From assembly GCF_021390435.2 (NCBI RefSeq), contig NZ_JAJVCN010000001.1, positions 2,976,001 to 3,040,000 of the forward strand: a stretch of DNA of 64,000 nucleotides. The letters run 5' to 3'. Each line of letters starts with the position of its first letter. The stretch's first letter is position 1. Position numbers and translations under genes: made by a program. Positions 8,359 through 16,473 of the stretch are shown in pieces. The notes under the pieces are model-generated. The model saw nothing but the letters and a program-made list of their open reading frames with translations, ran no database searches and was not told where the DNA came from. The DNA is from Kibdelosporangium philippinense. Its GTDB lineage: Bacteria > Actinomycetota > Actinomycetes > Mycobacteriales > Pseudonocardiaceae.

Positions 8359-8981
8359 GGCTCGGTGGAGATTTGCGCGTCTGCCATGAGATCGGTGTAC
8401 AGCTGACCGGGAGCGGTACCAGCCAGACGCGCGATGTGGACTGCCGTCTCCTCAACCGGGTGCGGGCCAGGAGTGAACAACACCACCGGTCCCGGCCACC
8501 GGGGAACCAAACCGGCGCGCATCAGCGACGACTTGCCCGCGCCCGACGCGCCGAAGACAGCCACGAACCGCTGGCGCGTCATGCGTTCGGCGAGTTCGTC
8601 GACGAGTCGCTCGCGGCCGTGGAACCACTCCGCGTCCTCCGGCTGGAACGCCGCGAGGCCGACGTACGGCGACTGAGTGTCCGATTCGCCTGGTACCGCT
8701 TCAAGTTCGGCGATCGCCGTCTCGGCCGCGACCTCGTGCCACCGCTGCTCCCACTCGGCCTCGTCCCCGCCACACACCCGCACGTAGGCCAGGGCCACGT
8801 TCAGACTCGGCAGTTGACGGCCGTTGGCGGCACTGGACAGCGTCGTCACCGAGAAATGCGCCTGTCTGGCGAGCTCCCGGTACGTCGGATTGCCGGCTTT
8901 CTGTCGCAACAACCGCAGGTCGGCGGCGAATCGCAACAGTGCCGAATCGCCCGTTGCCAGCGGACGCTCAGCTCTCGGCAT
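8328..8981 (-). pseudogene. XRE-HTH / nSTAND NTPase, N-terminal part of the WD40 protein
   Basis: 217 residues. An XRE-like helix-turn-helix (about 15-85, with TYRELARQAHFSVTTLSSAA) is followed by SPYVGLAAFQPEDAEWFHGRE, the hallmark entry of the nSTAND1 domain, and Walker A GASGAGKSS at 144-152. The frame then runs into about 20 unrelated residues (after LMADA) and stops. Restoring one base near 8378 would read LMADAANLHRAVRMAVDED and join the 1027-residue downstream part into a protein of about 1235 residues, a normal size for actinobacterial XRE-nSTAND1-WD40 proteins. Either a real inactivating mutation or a sequencing error. Confidence 0.75.
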
Positions 8982-9223
8982 GGTGTTCCTCCAGCAAGCG
9001 ATACCGGCGCGCGTTGTTCCCGGTTTGTTTGTTCGGTGCGCGACGGTCGATACGGAACAACCTATCCACGATTAGATCAAGCAACGGCAGTCGGGGTCAC
9101 CCGGTAACCGTGAGAGATCGAAGAGTGGCACAAGGAGAGGCGCGAATGCACCGCAAGCACGACGATCGGGAGTGGCACCACCGCGAGGTGGCGCCGCAGA
9201 CGGTCTGATCGACGTCAGCCGAA

Positions 9224-9257
9224 CGCACCCGAGGGCATCTGGGGGTTCTCGGGTGCG
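9224..9257 (-). terminator. hairpin after the carboxylesterase gene
   Basis: Perfect 10-bp arms CGCACCCGAG / CTCGGGTGCG around a 14-base loop, 23 bases past the esterase stop on the minus strand. The rest of 8982-9279 holds the upstream region of the nSTAND gene and no gene that I can support. Confidence 0.6.
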
Positions 9258-9279
9258 GCTCATCGTCGCGTCGAAGTTT

Positions 9280-9999
9280 TCACAGCCATTCGAAAGGCAA
9301 ATGGTCAACGGGCTTGGGAACGCCGGTCTTGGCGAACGACAGCCAGGAAGCGCGGATCTGCTGGCCGAGCCGGTCCACCTCGTCCCACGGGACGTCGCCG
9401 AGCATTGGCGAACCGGCCCACGCTGCGGCCGATCCGAGCAGTAGCGGCAGCTCCACGCAGTGTGTCGACCCGAACGGGGAACCGGCTGGCCGCCAGGAGA
9501 GGTGGTACGGGAAGACCTGGGCGCCGCGTTCTTTCAGCGAGGCCGCGAAGCTCAGTTCGGGATCGGCGAAGAACCCGCTGTCGAGGGGTCCGCCGAACGC
9601 GGCAAGCTCGTCGGAATTCCACCCGTATATGACGTCGATCCCGGTCAAATCCCGTGCTTCCCACCCGGTCGAAACCGGCCGGAATGGTAGTGGGATATTC
9701 GCGCCCTTGGTTGCCGGATTCTCCGAATTAACCCGGTGCAACCCGTTCAGGATTTCATCTGGCGACGCTGAAATCGGGTCGCCTTCGAGATAGCCGAGGA
9801 ATGTCTTGCTGACTTCGGTGGCGTCTTGGAAAGAGAGCGGATTCACGATTCGTGGGTCACTCTGGATGATGGCTCGGCGGAACAGTCGCTCGGGATGGTC
9901 CAGCAACCAACGAATGGACATCGCGCCCGCGGATTGCCCGAAAACTGTCACCTGTGACGGGTCGCCGCCATAGTGGGAAATGTTCTCCATTACCCATTG
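9280..9999 (-). pseudogene. carboxylesterase type B, C-terminal part (IS-interrupted)
   Basis: Begins exactly where the insertion sequence ends and reads QWVMENISHYGGDP, then the catalytic serine in GQSAGA, the hallmark of type B carboxylesterases (pNB-esterase/cholinesterase family), through WNSDELAAFGG (acidic triad region) and FGSTHCVELPLL, where the catalytic His sits. Together with 11011-11438 it forms an esterase of about 380 residues, short for this family (usually near 500), so it may have been shortened already. After the insertion the serine and His are separated from the oxyanion loop, so the enzyme is inactive. Confidence 0.85.
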
Positions 10000-11010
10000 A
10001 GGTGATCTCAGCGACTTTCACGCGATCTTGCCGTGTTCGAAATGCGTGAGGACAAGGGCGGCTTTGATGATGTCGCCGATCTTGCTGGGGTTGGCGGTGA
10101 GATGCCGCAGGCTGCGCCAGCGTTCGGTGAGTAGGGCGAAACCACGTTCGCCCAGACACCGTAGGCCACGCAGCAGAGCGTTGCGTGTGCGGGTGTCCAC
10201 GTCGAGGACCTGGCCATCGGCAGGCTGTTTGACCGGGGTGTGCACGCCGATGCCGGCACCGTCGTAGCCGCCATCGGCCAGCGTCGGCAGATCAAGGTGC
10301 GAGGCGGCCCAGTACAGCGCACCCAGCACATGCTCGCGCGCCACGGTCAAGTCATGGAGTGAACCGGGCTCGACATCCGAGACCCACCACGGAAAACCGT
10401 CCGGCGCGCACAGCGCTTGGATGTTGCCGCCGTGCTCGCGGGCTTTGCCGGAGTACCACAGGTCGATCGGCTCGCCTTTCACGCTCAACGTTTTCTCGCT
10501 ACAGCGATCGGCGGAGAAGACCTTTCCATCGAGGATCACGTAGGCCGTGCCCTCATCCTTGGCCCGCTGCAGGGCCTCATGCAGGTCCGGCGCCTGCTCG
10601 GCGAGCACGATGACGACCTCATCCAAGTAGCGGTAGCCGGTGGCGCGGGAGATGCCGTGATCGCGAGCCAGGGCGGGGACGTCGGTGTTCTGCCGGAACC
10701 AGCGCAGGCCCAGCACCGCGTGGCGAAAGCAGGTCAACGCCCTGCTGTTCTTGCGGGTGCCGCGTCGGCGGCGTTCGGCGTGCAGCAGCCGGCTGAGGTA
10801 GAGGGCCAGTTCACGCGGGACATCGAGCATGGCACGATACGCAATCACGGGGAGCCTTCTGGTCCGGACTTGATCTTCGCAAATCCAGTTCTACCAAGGG
10901 CTCCCCGCCCATCTTTCCCCGGGTCTCACCACTCCCCAGCACATCGACCAGCGCTCGTCCGAGCAGCTTCGCGGCTCAACAAACGAACCAGAATCTTGGT
11001 GAGATTACCT
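10000..11010. mobile_element. IS5-like insertion sequence (1011 bp) inside the carboxylesterase gene
   Basis: Ends are imperfect inverted repeats (AGGTGATCTCAGCGACTTTC and AGGTAATCTCACCAAGATTC, 15 of 20 matching). A direct duplication CATTG flanks it (9995-9999 and 11011-11015). Removing the element and one copy restores the esterase frame as ALQWVMENI. One intact transposase gene occupies most of it. Confidence 0.85.
10018..10848 (-). CDS. IS5-family transposase (HTH_Tnp_4 + DDE_Tnp_4)
   Basis: 276 residues. The N-terminal helix-turn-helix covers LRWFRQNTDVPALARDHGISRATGYRYLDE (written here across about residues 48-78), followed by the DDE_Tnp_4 nuclease: first Asp in YVILDGKVF, second in VEPGSLHDLTVARE, and Glu in CLGERGFALLTERW. 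The reading frame is complete and nothing suggests decay, so the element may be active. It lies in the same orientation as the gene it interrupts and fills the element almost end to end. Confidence 0.85.
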   Translation of the reverse strand: MIAYRAMLDVPRELALYLSRLLHAERRRRGTRKNSRALTCFRHAVLGLRWFRQNTDVPALARDHGISRATGYRYLDEVVIVLAEQAPDLHEALQRAKDEGTAYVILDGKVFSADRCSEKTLSVKGEPIDLWYSGKAREHGGNIQALCAPDGFPWWVSDVEPGSLHDLTVAREHVLGALYWAASHLDLPTLADGGYDGAGIGVHTPVKQPADGQVLDVDTRTRNALLRGLRCLGERGFALLTERWRSLRHLTANPSKIGDIIKAALVLTHFEHGKIA

Positions 11011-11438
11011 CATTGCAGGGCTGCCACTTGGTCGTGCAGGCCGAGGTTGCCTGGGCTGACTCCGTCGGCGAAGAGGTAGCCGAAGACACCGAGCCGGTAG
11101 TTGATGCTGACGACCACGACGTTGCCCTCGGCGGACAACGTGGAGCCGTCGTACCAGTCGAACAGCCCGCCGCCGCCCAAGAATCCGCCGCCGTGCAGGA
11201 ACACCATCACCGGACGCTGCCCGGCGTCCAAGGCAGGAGTGGTGATCGACAGGTTCAGGCAGTCTTCGCCCTGTGGGTGGGCGTCGTGTGGCGGGCCCAT
11301 GACGTGTTCGAGGCGTGACCGTGCCTGCGGGCAGATCTGGCCGCTTGACTGACTGGAGTCCACCCGTTCTGGCAAACCGAAGCGTTTCGCCTCGGCATAC
11401 CGGATCGGACCGGTGCGGACAACCACGATCCACTCCAC
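11011..11438 (-). pseudogene. carboxylesterase type B, N-terminal part (IS-interrupted)
   Basis: About 142 residues. EDCLNLSI and VMVFLHGGGFLGGGG give the oxyanion-hole region of type B carboxylesterases, and INYRLGVFGYL follows as in the family. The frame stops with TGA formed at the insertion junction (after ALQ). The start is uncertain: ATG 11438 leaves only 19 bases to the divergent LysR gene, so both promoters must overlap coding sequence, or the start is further in. Esterase and regulator are likely a regulated pair. Confidence 0.8.
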
Positions 11439-11457
11439 TCGGGACTATTGTCGTGCC

Positions 11458-12396
11458 ATGAAAACGCCACGCCTGCTGGACGGACGCTTGAAACTGCGGC
11501 ACCTCGTGCTGTTGGACGCGTTGCTGCGCCAGGGAAGCGTGGTCGGCGCCGCGGTGCAACTGCATGTCACCCAACCGGTGGCAACGCGCGGCCTGCACGA
11601 GCTCGAAGAGATCCTTGGCGTTACGCTGTTCGACCGCGGCCCTCGCGGCATCACCCCGACGGTCTACGGCGCCGCGTTCGCCGAACATGCCAGGGCCGTC
11701 CTCGCGCAGTTGACCGAAGCTGGCAGGCACATCGTCGAACTGGCCGACGCGGTCAGGGGGACCGTGGTGGTCGGCATTCACCTCGCGGGCTCGAACATGT
11801 TGCTGCCAAGGGCAATCACCAAGATCAAGGCTGACCATCCATATCTGACAGTCGTCGTCCGGGAGGCCGCGCCCGAGCCGCTGCTGGTCGAGCTGGTCGC
11901 TGGACGGGTCGACATGATCGTCGGGCGGCTCACCGCGCCGTCGGACGAGCAGATCGAGCGCCGCAAGCTTTACGACGAGTTCGTCGACCTGATCGTCCGG
12001 CCGACGCATCCGCTGGCCGGACGGACCGGGATCGCGCCTGCCGAGCTCGGCGAGTACCCGTGGATCCTGCCTGGCCAGGAGACCGTGCTGCGCCGCGAGC
12101 TGGAGGAGTTCTTCGCTCGCAACGGGATTCCGTTGCCCGCCAACCGGGTCGAGGCGACGTCGTTCCTGACTGTCCGGGAACTGTTGCTGGCCAACGACGT
12201 CATCGCCGCCCTGCCAAGTCTGATCGCGCGCGGCGAGCCGAAATTCGCCCGGCTGGACGTCTCGCTCGACCAGATCGGCCACAGTGTCGGGTTGACGCTG
12301 CCCACCATCACGCTGTCCGCGCCGACGGTGTCGACCAGAAGGCGCAGCGCGCGTTCGTCGAACACCACCGAGTCCACTGCGAACCGTCCAATGTAG
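11458..12396 (+). CDS. LysR-family regulator with a deletion-derived 3' end
   Basis: The N-terminal winged helix is typical: LRHLVLLDALLRQGSVVGAA, VTQPVATRGLHELEEILG, LFDRGPRGITPTVYG (about 8-62). The effector domain runs to about residue 283 (LDQIGHSVGLTLP). From there to the stop the frame is antisense to the 3' region of the aminocarboxymuconate-semialdehyde decarboxylase gene: about 30 residues rich in Ser, Thr and Arg with no family resemblance. The natural C-terminus is thus missing. GbpR/PcaQ-type LysR proteins control aromatic catabolism, which suits the neighbouring cluster, but the esterase diverging from it is an equal candidate target. Confidence 0.7.
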   Translation: MKTPRLLDGRLKLRHLVLLDALLRQGSVVGAAVQLHVTQPVATRGLHELEEILGVTLFDRGPRGITPTVYGAAFAEHARAVLAQLTEAGRHIVELADAVRGTVVVGIHLAGSNMLLPRAITKIKADHPYLTVVVREAAPEPLLVELVAGRVDMIVGRLTAPSDEQIERRKLYDEFVDLIVRPTHPLAGRTGIAPAELGEYPWILPGQETVLRRELEEFFARNGIPLPANRVEATSFLTVRELLLANDVIAALPSLIARGEPKFARLDVSLDQIGHSVGLTLPTITLSAPTVSTRRRSARSSNTTESTANRPM

Positions 12397-13151
12397 TGCG
12401 ACGGCGGGAACTCGGACGTGCCGATCACGTCGTGCCGGTGGTGCCAGGCGTTCTCGAACCGGCCGAGCCAGAACGCGAACGACCCGCCGCCGTGCGCGAA
12501 GCAGATCTTCAGCCGGTCGTCGATCCGGTCGAACACGCCACCGAGGATCAACGCCAGGATCGACAGGTGCGTCTCGGCGGGCATGCCCGTCAACCACTGC
12601 GCCATCCACCGGTCCGACCGCGGCGAGCTCACCATGTCCCACGGGTGCACGAACACCGGCACGTCCAGCGAAGCACAGTGCTGCAGGAACGTGACAACGC
12701 CTTCGCTGTCCAAGTCCAGATCGCCGATGTGGTTGCCGATCTCCACGCCACGGTGTCCATTCGCGACACAGCGGTCCAGCTCGCGGCACGCGGCATCGGT
12801 GTCCTGCAAGGGAACCTGACAGAACGGCAGGAGGCGGCCGGTTGCCGGTAACACGATCTCCAGCGCGCGGTCGTTGAAGATCCGGGAGATCTTCGTGGCT
12901 TCCTCGGCCGAGCGGCCGTAGTTGAAGAACGCGGGAGTGGGGGAGACCACCTGGATGTCCACGCCGTCCGCGTCCATATCGGCCAGCCGCAGATCCGCGT
13001 CCCAGCAGTTGGCCTGGATCCGGCGGAACTCCTTGGACCCCAGCATGATCATGGCGTCCGATTCGGACTCCATTCTCAGCCACGGTGAATCGGGACCGAG
13101 GTCGAGCGCCTGCCAGCCGTTGGGCACGTAGTGTGTGTGGATGTCGATCAT
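12297..13151 (-). pseudogene. nbaD: 2-amino-3-carboxymuconate-6-semialdehyde decarboxylase (ACMSD), 3'-truncated
   Basis: From ATG 13151 the protein shows the amidohydrolase metal motif HTH (His5, His7), FVHPWDM and FAHGGGSF, matching ACMSD, which decarboxylates the ring-opened product of 3-hydroxyanthranilate. Homology ends at GADSVMVGS (bases 12302-12297). The next residues in the family are DYPFPLG, whose Asp is an essential zinc ligand; here the frame instead runs antisense into the LysR gene and stops at 11970. About 50-60 residues are lost, so the enzyme should be dead. It follows the 3HAO gene by one base in the same operon. Confidence 0.8.
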
Positions 13152-13152
13152 G

Positions 13153-13674
13153 TCAGCCCTTGCCTGGGTGTAGTGCGCCGCACTTCGGGCAGGTCCGCGC
13201 CGCCTCGGACTTGTAGAACTGTTCGAACACCGGCGGCAGGTCGGCGACGATGTCACGCACCTGCAGTTCGACCTCGTGGATCATCGCGTCGCAGTCCATG
13301 CAGTACCACTGGAACCGTTCGCGCTTGCCTTCCTCGCGGACCCGTTCGATGACAAGGCCGACGGAGTTCGGATCGGGGCGCTGCGGGGAATGCGGGGTGT
13401 TGCCTGGCAGCAGCCAGGTTTCGCCTTCGCGGATGTGCACGGTCCGTGGGCCGTCATCGGTCATCACGTCGACGTGCATGTCGCCCTTGATCTGGAAGAA
13501 CCACTCCTCGTACGGCTCGTGGTGGAAGTCCGTGCGCTTGTTCGGGCCGCCGACGATCTGCACGATGAAGTCGTCACCCAATGCCATGGTCTTGTTGTTC
13601 ACGGGCGGTTTGAGCAGGTGCCCGTGCTCGTCGATCCAGCCGTGGAAGTTGATCACTGGCGGGAGTTCTGCCAT
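13153..13674 (-). CDS. nbaC: 3-hydroxyanthranilate 3,4-dioxygenase
   Basis: 173 residues. Cupin with Fe(II) ligands in DFHHEPYEEWFFQ (HxxxxxE) and NTPHSPQRP, plus the bacterial C-terminal rubredoxin-like pair CMDC (about 137) and CPKC (about 163). It opens 3-hydroxyanthranilate to 2-amino-3-carboxymuconate semialdehyde (ACMS), in the cytoplasm. GAGGTG precedes ATG 13674. It is the entry step of the cluster, followed by the genes for decarboxylation, oxidation, deamination and the next decarboxylation. With ACMSD truncated, its product would cyclise to quinolinate unless another decarboxylase exists. Confidence 0.9.
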   Translation of the reverse strand: MAELPPVINFHGWIDEHGHLLKPPVNNKTMALGDDFIVQIVGGPNKRTDFHHEPYEEWFFQIKGDMHVDVMTDDGPRTVHIREGETWLLPGNTPHSPQRPDPNSVGLVIERVREEGKRERFQWYCMDCDAMIHEVELQVRDIVADLPPVFEQFYKSEAARTCPKCGALHPGKG

Positions 13675-13680
13675 GGTGAT

Positions 13681-14094
13681 TCACCTCGTTTTCCGTGCGA
13701 TAGCCTGTATCTCGATCAACAGATGCGGATGCGGCAGCTGATGGACCGCCACTGTCGTGCGCGCTGGTCCGTTCTCGTCGAAGTACTCGGCGTACACTTC
13801 GTTGTAGCCACCGAAGTCGTTCATCGACACCAGAAACGTCGTGATCTGAACGACGTCGGCGAGACTGGCGTCCACTTCGGACAGGATCCGGCCGATGTTC
13901 TCGATAACGGCACGGGTCTGCGTCCGGATGTCCAAATTGGTCGTACCGAGTTCGTCGACTTCCACGCCCGCGAACGAGTTGTCCGGCAGCCGCGAGCTCG
14001 TCCCCGATACGAAGATCATGTCGCCGGACACCTTGACGTGCGGGAACCGGCCGCGTGGCTTGGCTAGGCCCTGGATCGTCCGTGCGTCGGTCAT
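13681..14094 (-). CDS. nbaF: 2-aminomuconate deaminase (Rid/YjgF family)
   Basis: 137 residues from ATG 14094. Rid-fold signatures: [23 protein letters not shown] (the N-terminal part, split over about 8-30), Arg in [17 protein letters not shown], and [23 protein letters not shown] at the end. In this gene context it is the deaminase converting 2-aminomuconate to 4-oxalocrotonate, as in the 2-nitrobenzoate pathway of Pseudomonas. Its ATG overlaps the stop of the hydratase/decarboxylase gene by ATGA, so it is translated with it. Confidence 0.85.
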   Translation of the reverse strand: MTDARTIQGLAKPRGRFPHVKVSGDMIFVSGTSSRLPDNSFAGVEVDELGTTNLDIRTQTRAVIENIGRILSEVDASLADVVQITTFLVSMNDFGGYNEVYAEYFDENGPARTTVAVHQLPHPHLLIEIQAIARKTR

Positions 14095-14834
14095 GATTCT
14101 CCAATGAACGAAACCGCGCCAAGGCCATCGATCCGGCACTCGACCGGGCCAGGAGTCAACGGGATCGCCGCGGTCGCGGCACCAGCCAGGATGACGTACC
14201 CGGCCCGCAGTTCGATTCCCCTGCGCTTGGCGACCTCCTCCAACGCGGTCAGTGCCCGGGCGGGGTCGCCGAGGATCGCACTGGTCGAGCCCGTGACCTC
14301 GGCCGAGCCAACCTCCAGGCGGACGGACCGGTTGTTCACGTCACCGAACTCCTGCCAAGGCCCGATCACATATCCGGCCGCCGAGGTGTTGTCCGCGACG
14401 ACATCGGTGTAGGTGAACCGGAAGTCCCGGTAGCGCGAGTCGATGATCTCGACCGCGGCCGCTACGGCGTCCACACAGGACTCGATGGGCACGCTGCCGT
14501 CGACGTCGCGTGCCAGCCGGTAGGCGATCTCCGGCTCGACCTTCGGATGAATGTACCGGCTGATGTCGATCAGGCTGTCCTGAACGTGCGCCATCCCGTC
14601 GGTGATCCGGCCGACGATCACCTCGGACACGCCCATCTGGGCCATCTTGGCCTCGCTGGTGAATCCGAGTTTGACCCCGGTCAGCGTCTCTCCCCGGGCC
14701 AGCCGCCGGTCGACCACGGCCTGCTGGATCTCGTACGCTTGGTCGATGTCGATCTCGTGGGTGTCGGCAAGGCTCGGGGTGTCTTCGGCGTTCAGCTGTG
14801 CGCCGTCAAGGCGCTCGGCGAGTTCCTCGATCAT
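14091..14834 (-). CDS. nbaG: 4-oxalocrotonate decarboxylase / 2-oxopent-4-enoate hydratase family
   Basis: About 247 residues; ATG 14834 follows the dehydrogenase stop closely, and ATG 14855 is an alternative that overlaps it. Motifs: [25 protein letters not shown] (metal-binding Glu pair), [12 protein letters not shown] and the [13 protein letters not shown] segment, all typical of the FAH/hydratase-decarboxylase fold that needs Mg2+. Among the two activities, decarboxylase is favoured because the preceding enzyme delivers 4-oxalocrotonate. No hydratase/aldolase pair follows here, so the lower pathway must be elsewhere in the genome. Confidence 0.8.
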   Translation of the reverse strand: MIEELAERLDGAQLNAEDTPSLADTHEIDIDQAYEIQQAVVDRRLARGETLTGVKLGFTSEAKMAQMGVSEVIVGRITDGMAHVQDSLIDISRYIHPKVEPEIAYRLARDVDGSVPIESCVDAVAAAVEIIDSRYRDFRFTYTDVVADNTSAAGYVIGPWQEFGDVNNRSVRLEVGSAEVTGSTSAILGDPARALTALEEVAKRRGIELRAGYVILAGAATAAIPLTPGPVECRIDGLGAVSFIGES

Positions 14835-14839
14835 GCTGC

Positions 14840-16291
14840 TCACAATGCCACGCATATGTTCGTCGGCTCGGTGTAGAACTCCATCGCGGACATTCCTCCC
14901 TCACGCCCGATACCGGACATCCCCATCCCGCCGAAGGGAGACCGCAGGTCACGCAGGAACCAGGTGTTCACCCACGACATGCCCACGTTCATCGCCTGCG
15001 CGACCCGGTGCCCGCGCCGCAGGTCGTTCGTCCACACCGAGGCGGCAAGGCCATAGTCGGTGTCGTTGGCCAGATCGATGGCTTGTTCCTCGCTGTCGAA
15101 CGGGATCAGTGCGGCCACCGGCCCGAAGATCTCCTCACGCAGCGTCCGGTCCGAATTGGACAGACCCGTCCACAGCGTCGGCTCGATCCAGGAGCCACCG
15201 TCCAGATCCGCGCCCAGCTCAGGCACGCCGCCGCCGGTCAGCACCTTCGCGCCTTCCTGCTCGGCGAGCGCGAGGTAACTGCGGACCTTGTCCCGGTGCT
15301 GCTGGGAGATCAGCGGCCCGGTCGTGGTGCTCTCGTCGGTCGGGTTGCCGAGTTTGAGGGCTTTGGCTCGTTCGACCAGTCCGGCGGCGATGTCCTCGAA
15401 GATCGGGCGCTGGACGTACACCCGTTCGGTGCACAGACAGACCTGCCCGGTGTTGGTGAAGATCGCCCGGCTCAGGCCGGTCACTGCCTCGTCCAAGTCG
15501 ACGTCGTCGAACACCACGGCGGCGTTCTTGCCGCCGAGTTCGAACGACACCGGCCGCACACGCGGCGCGACCGTCTGCATGACACGCGTTCCGGTAGCCG
15601 TGGACCCGGTGAACGTCACGCCATCGATCCCGCGATGTCCGGCCAGCGCGGCGCCCGTGGCACCAAAGCCGTGCACGACGTTGTACGCGCCTGCGGGCAA
15701 CCCGGCGTCAGCCAGGACCTCGGCGAGCAGCGTCGCGGTCGACGGGGTGAACTCGCTCGGCTTGACCACCACGGTGTTGCCGCACGCCAGCGCCGCTGAG
15801 ACCTTCCAGGTCAGCAGGAGCAACGGGAGATCCCACGGCACGATCACCGCGACCACGCCCAACGGTTTCCGCACCGCGTAGTTCAATGCCTGCTTGCCGC
15901 CGGGAAGGTCCGTGAGAAACGATTCTTGCCCGGCCGCGGAAACGACATCGGCGTATGTCCGGAAATTTGCCGACGCCCTGGCGACATCCAGTTCTCTGGC
16001 CAGAACGACCGGTTTTCCGGTATCCGCGACCTCGGCCGCGACGAACTCGTCGAAGCGGGCTTCGATCCCGTCGGCGGCTCGGCGCAGCACCGCGGCCCGC
16101 TCACGGACCGGGGTCCGGCCCCATCCGGCGGCCGCGGCCCGTGCCGCGGCGACCGCCTGGTCGACGACATCGGCGTCGGCCTCGTGCACGGTCGCGAAGA
16201 TTTGGCCGGTCGCGGGGTTGGTCTTGTCGAAGGAGTGGCCGGGTTCCGGATCGATGAACCGCCCGCCGACGAAGGTGCGGATCGCTGTCAT
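14840..16291 (-). CDS. nbaE: 2-aminomuconate 6-semialdehyde dehydrogenase (aldehyde dehydrogenase)
   Basis: 483 residues from ATG 16291; an upstream extension in frame lacks family resemblance. Aldehyde dehydrogenase landmarks: NAD-site FTGSTATGTRVM (about 225-236), catalytic Glu in ELGGKNAAVVF, catalytic Cys in NTGQVCLCTERVYV (about 280-293). In this cluster it oxidises 2-aminomuconate semialdehyde to 2-aminomuconate. It is the first gene of the five-gene catabolic operon and diverges from the MHS transporter across 180 bases that carry related palindromes. Confidence 0.85.
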   Translation of the reverse strand: MTAIRTFVGGRFIDPEPGHSFDKTNPATGQIFATVHEADADVVDQAVAAARAAAAGWGRTPVRERAAVLRRAADGIEARFDEFVAAEVADTGKPVVLARELDVARASANFRTYADVVSAAGQESFLTDLPGGKQALNYAVRKPLGVVAVIVPWDLPLLLLTWKVSAALACGNTVVVKPSEFTPSTATLLAEVLADAGLPAGAYNVVHGFGATGAALAGHRGIDGVTFTGSTATGTRVMQTVAPRVRPVSFELGGKNAAVVFDDVDLDEAVTGLSRAIFTNTGQVCLCTERVYVQRPIFEDIAAGLVERAKALKLGNPTDESTTTGPLISQQHRDKVRSYLALAEQEGAKVLTGGGVPELGADLDGGSWIEPTLWTGLSNSDRTLREEIFGPVAALIPFDSEEQAIDLANDTDYGLAASVWTNDLRRGHRVAQAMNVGMSWVNTWFLRDLRSPFGGMGMSGIGREGGMSAMEFYTEPTNICVAL

Positions 16292-16344
16292 AGTTCCACT
16301 CTTGCGCGCCTGGTCATGCCCCACAAATGCGTATCCAGGCTGGC

Positions 16345-16378
16345 GGTATACCCACATGGCTATGGCTCGATATACCAT
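16345..16378. promoter_or_regulatory. paired GGTATA operator-like sites between dehydrogenase and transporter genes
   Basis: A perfect palindrome GGTATACC (16345-16352) and, 16 bases on, ATATACCAT (16370-16378), whose complement ATGGTATAT matches the first site in the other direction. TGGTATACCA-like sequences are typical of FadR/VanR-type GntR operators. No GntR gene is in the window, so the regulator is unknown. Confidence 0.4.
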
Positions 16379-16473
16379 GCGGGCATGGCTACGCCGGTGT
16401 TGGGTATTTGTGCGGGAATGTCATCCGGGTCACGCTCTTCGCCATTACCGCAAATCGACCCGGGTAGGCGACT

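Noticed and set aside
11005..13083. Open frame of 692 codons covering LysR and ACMSD in another minus-strand frame
   Set aside because: Low-complexity Arg/Pro/Gly translation; the real genes with clear motifs occupy the other frames.
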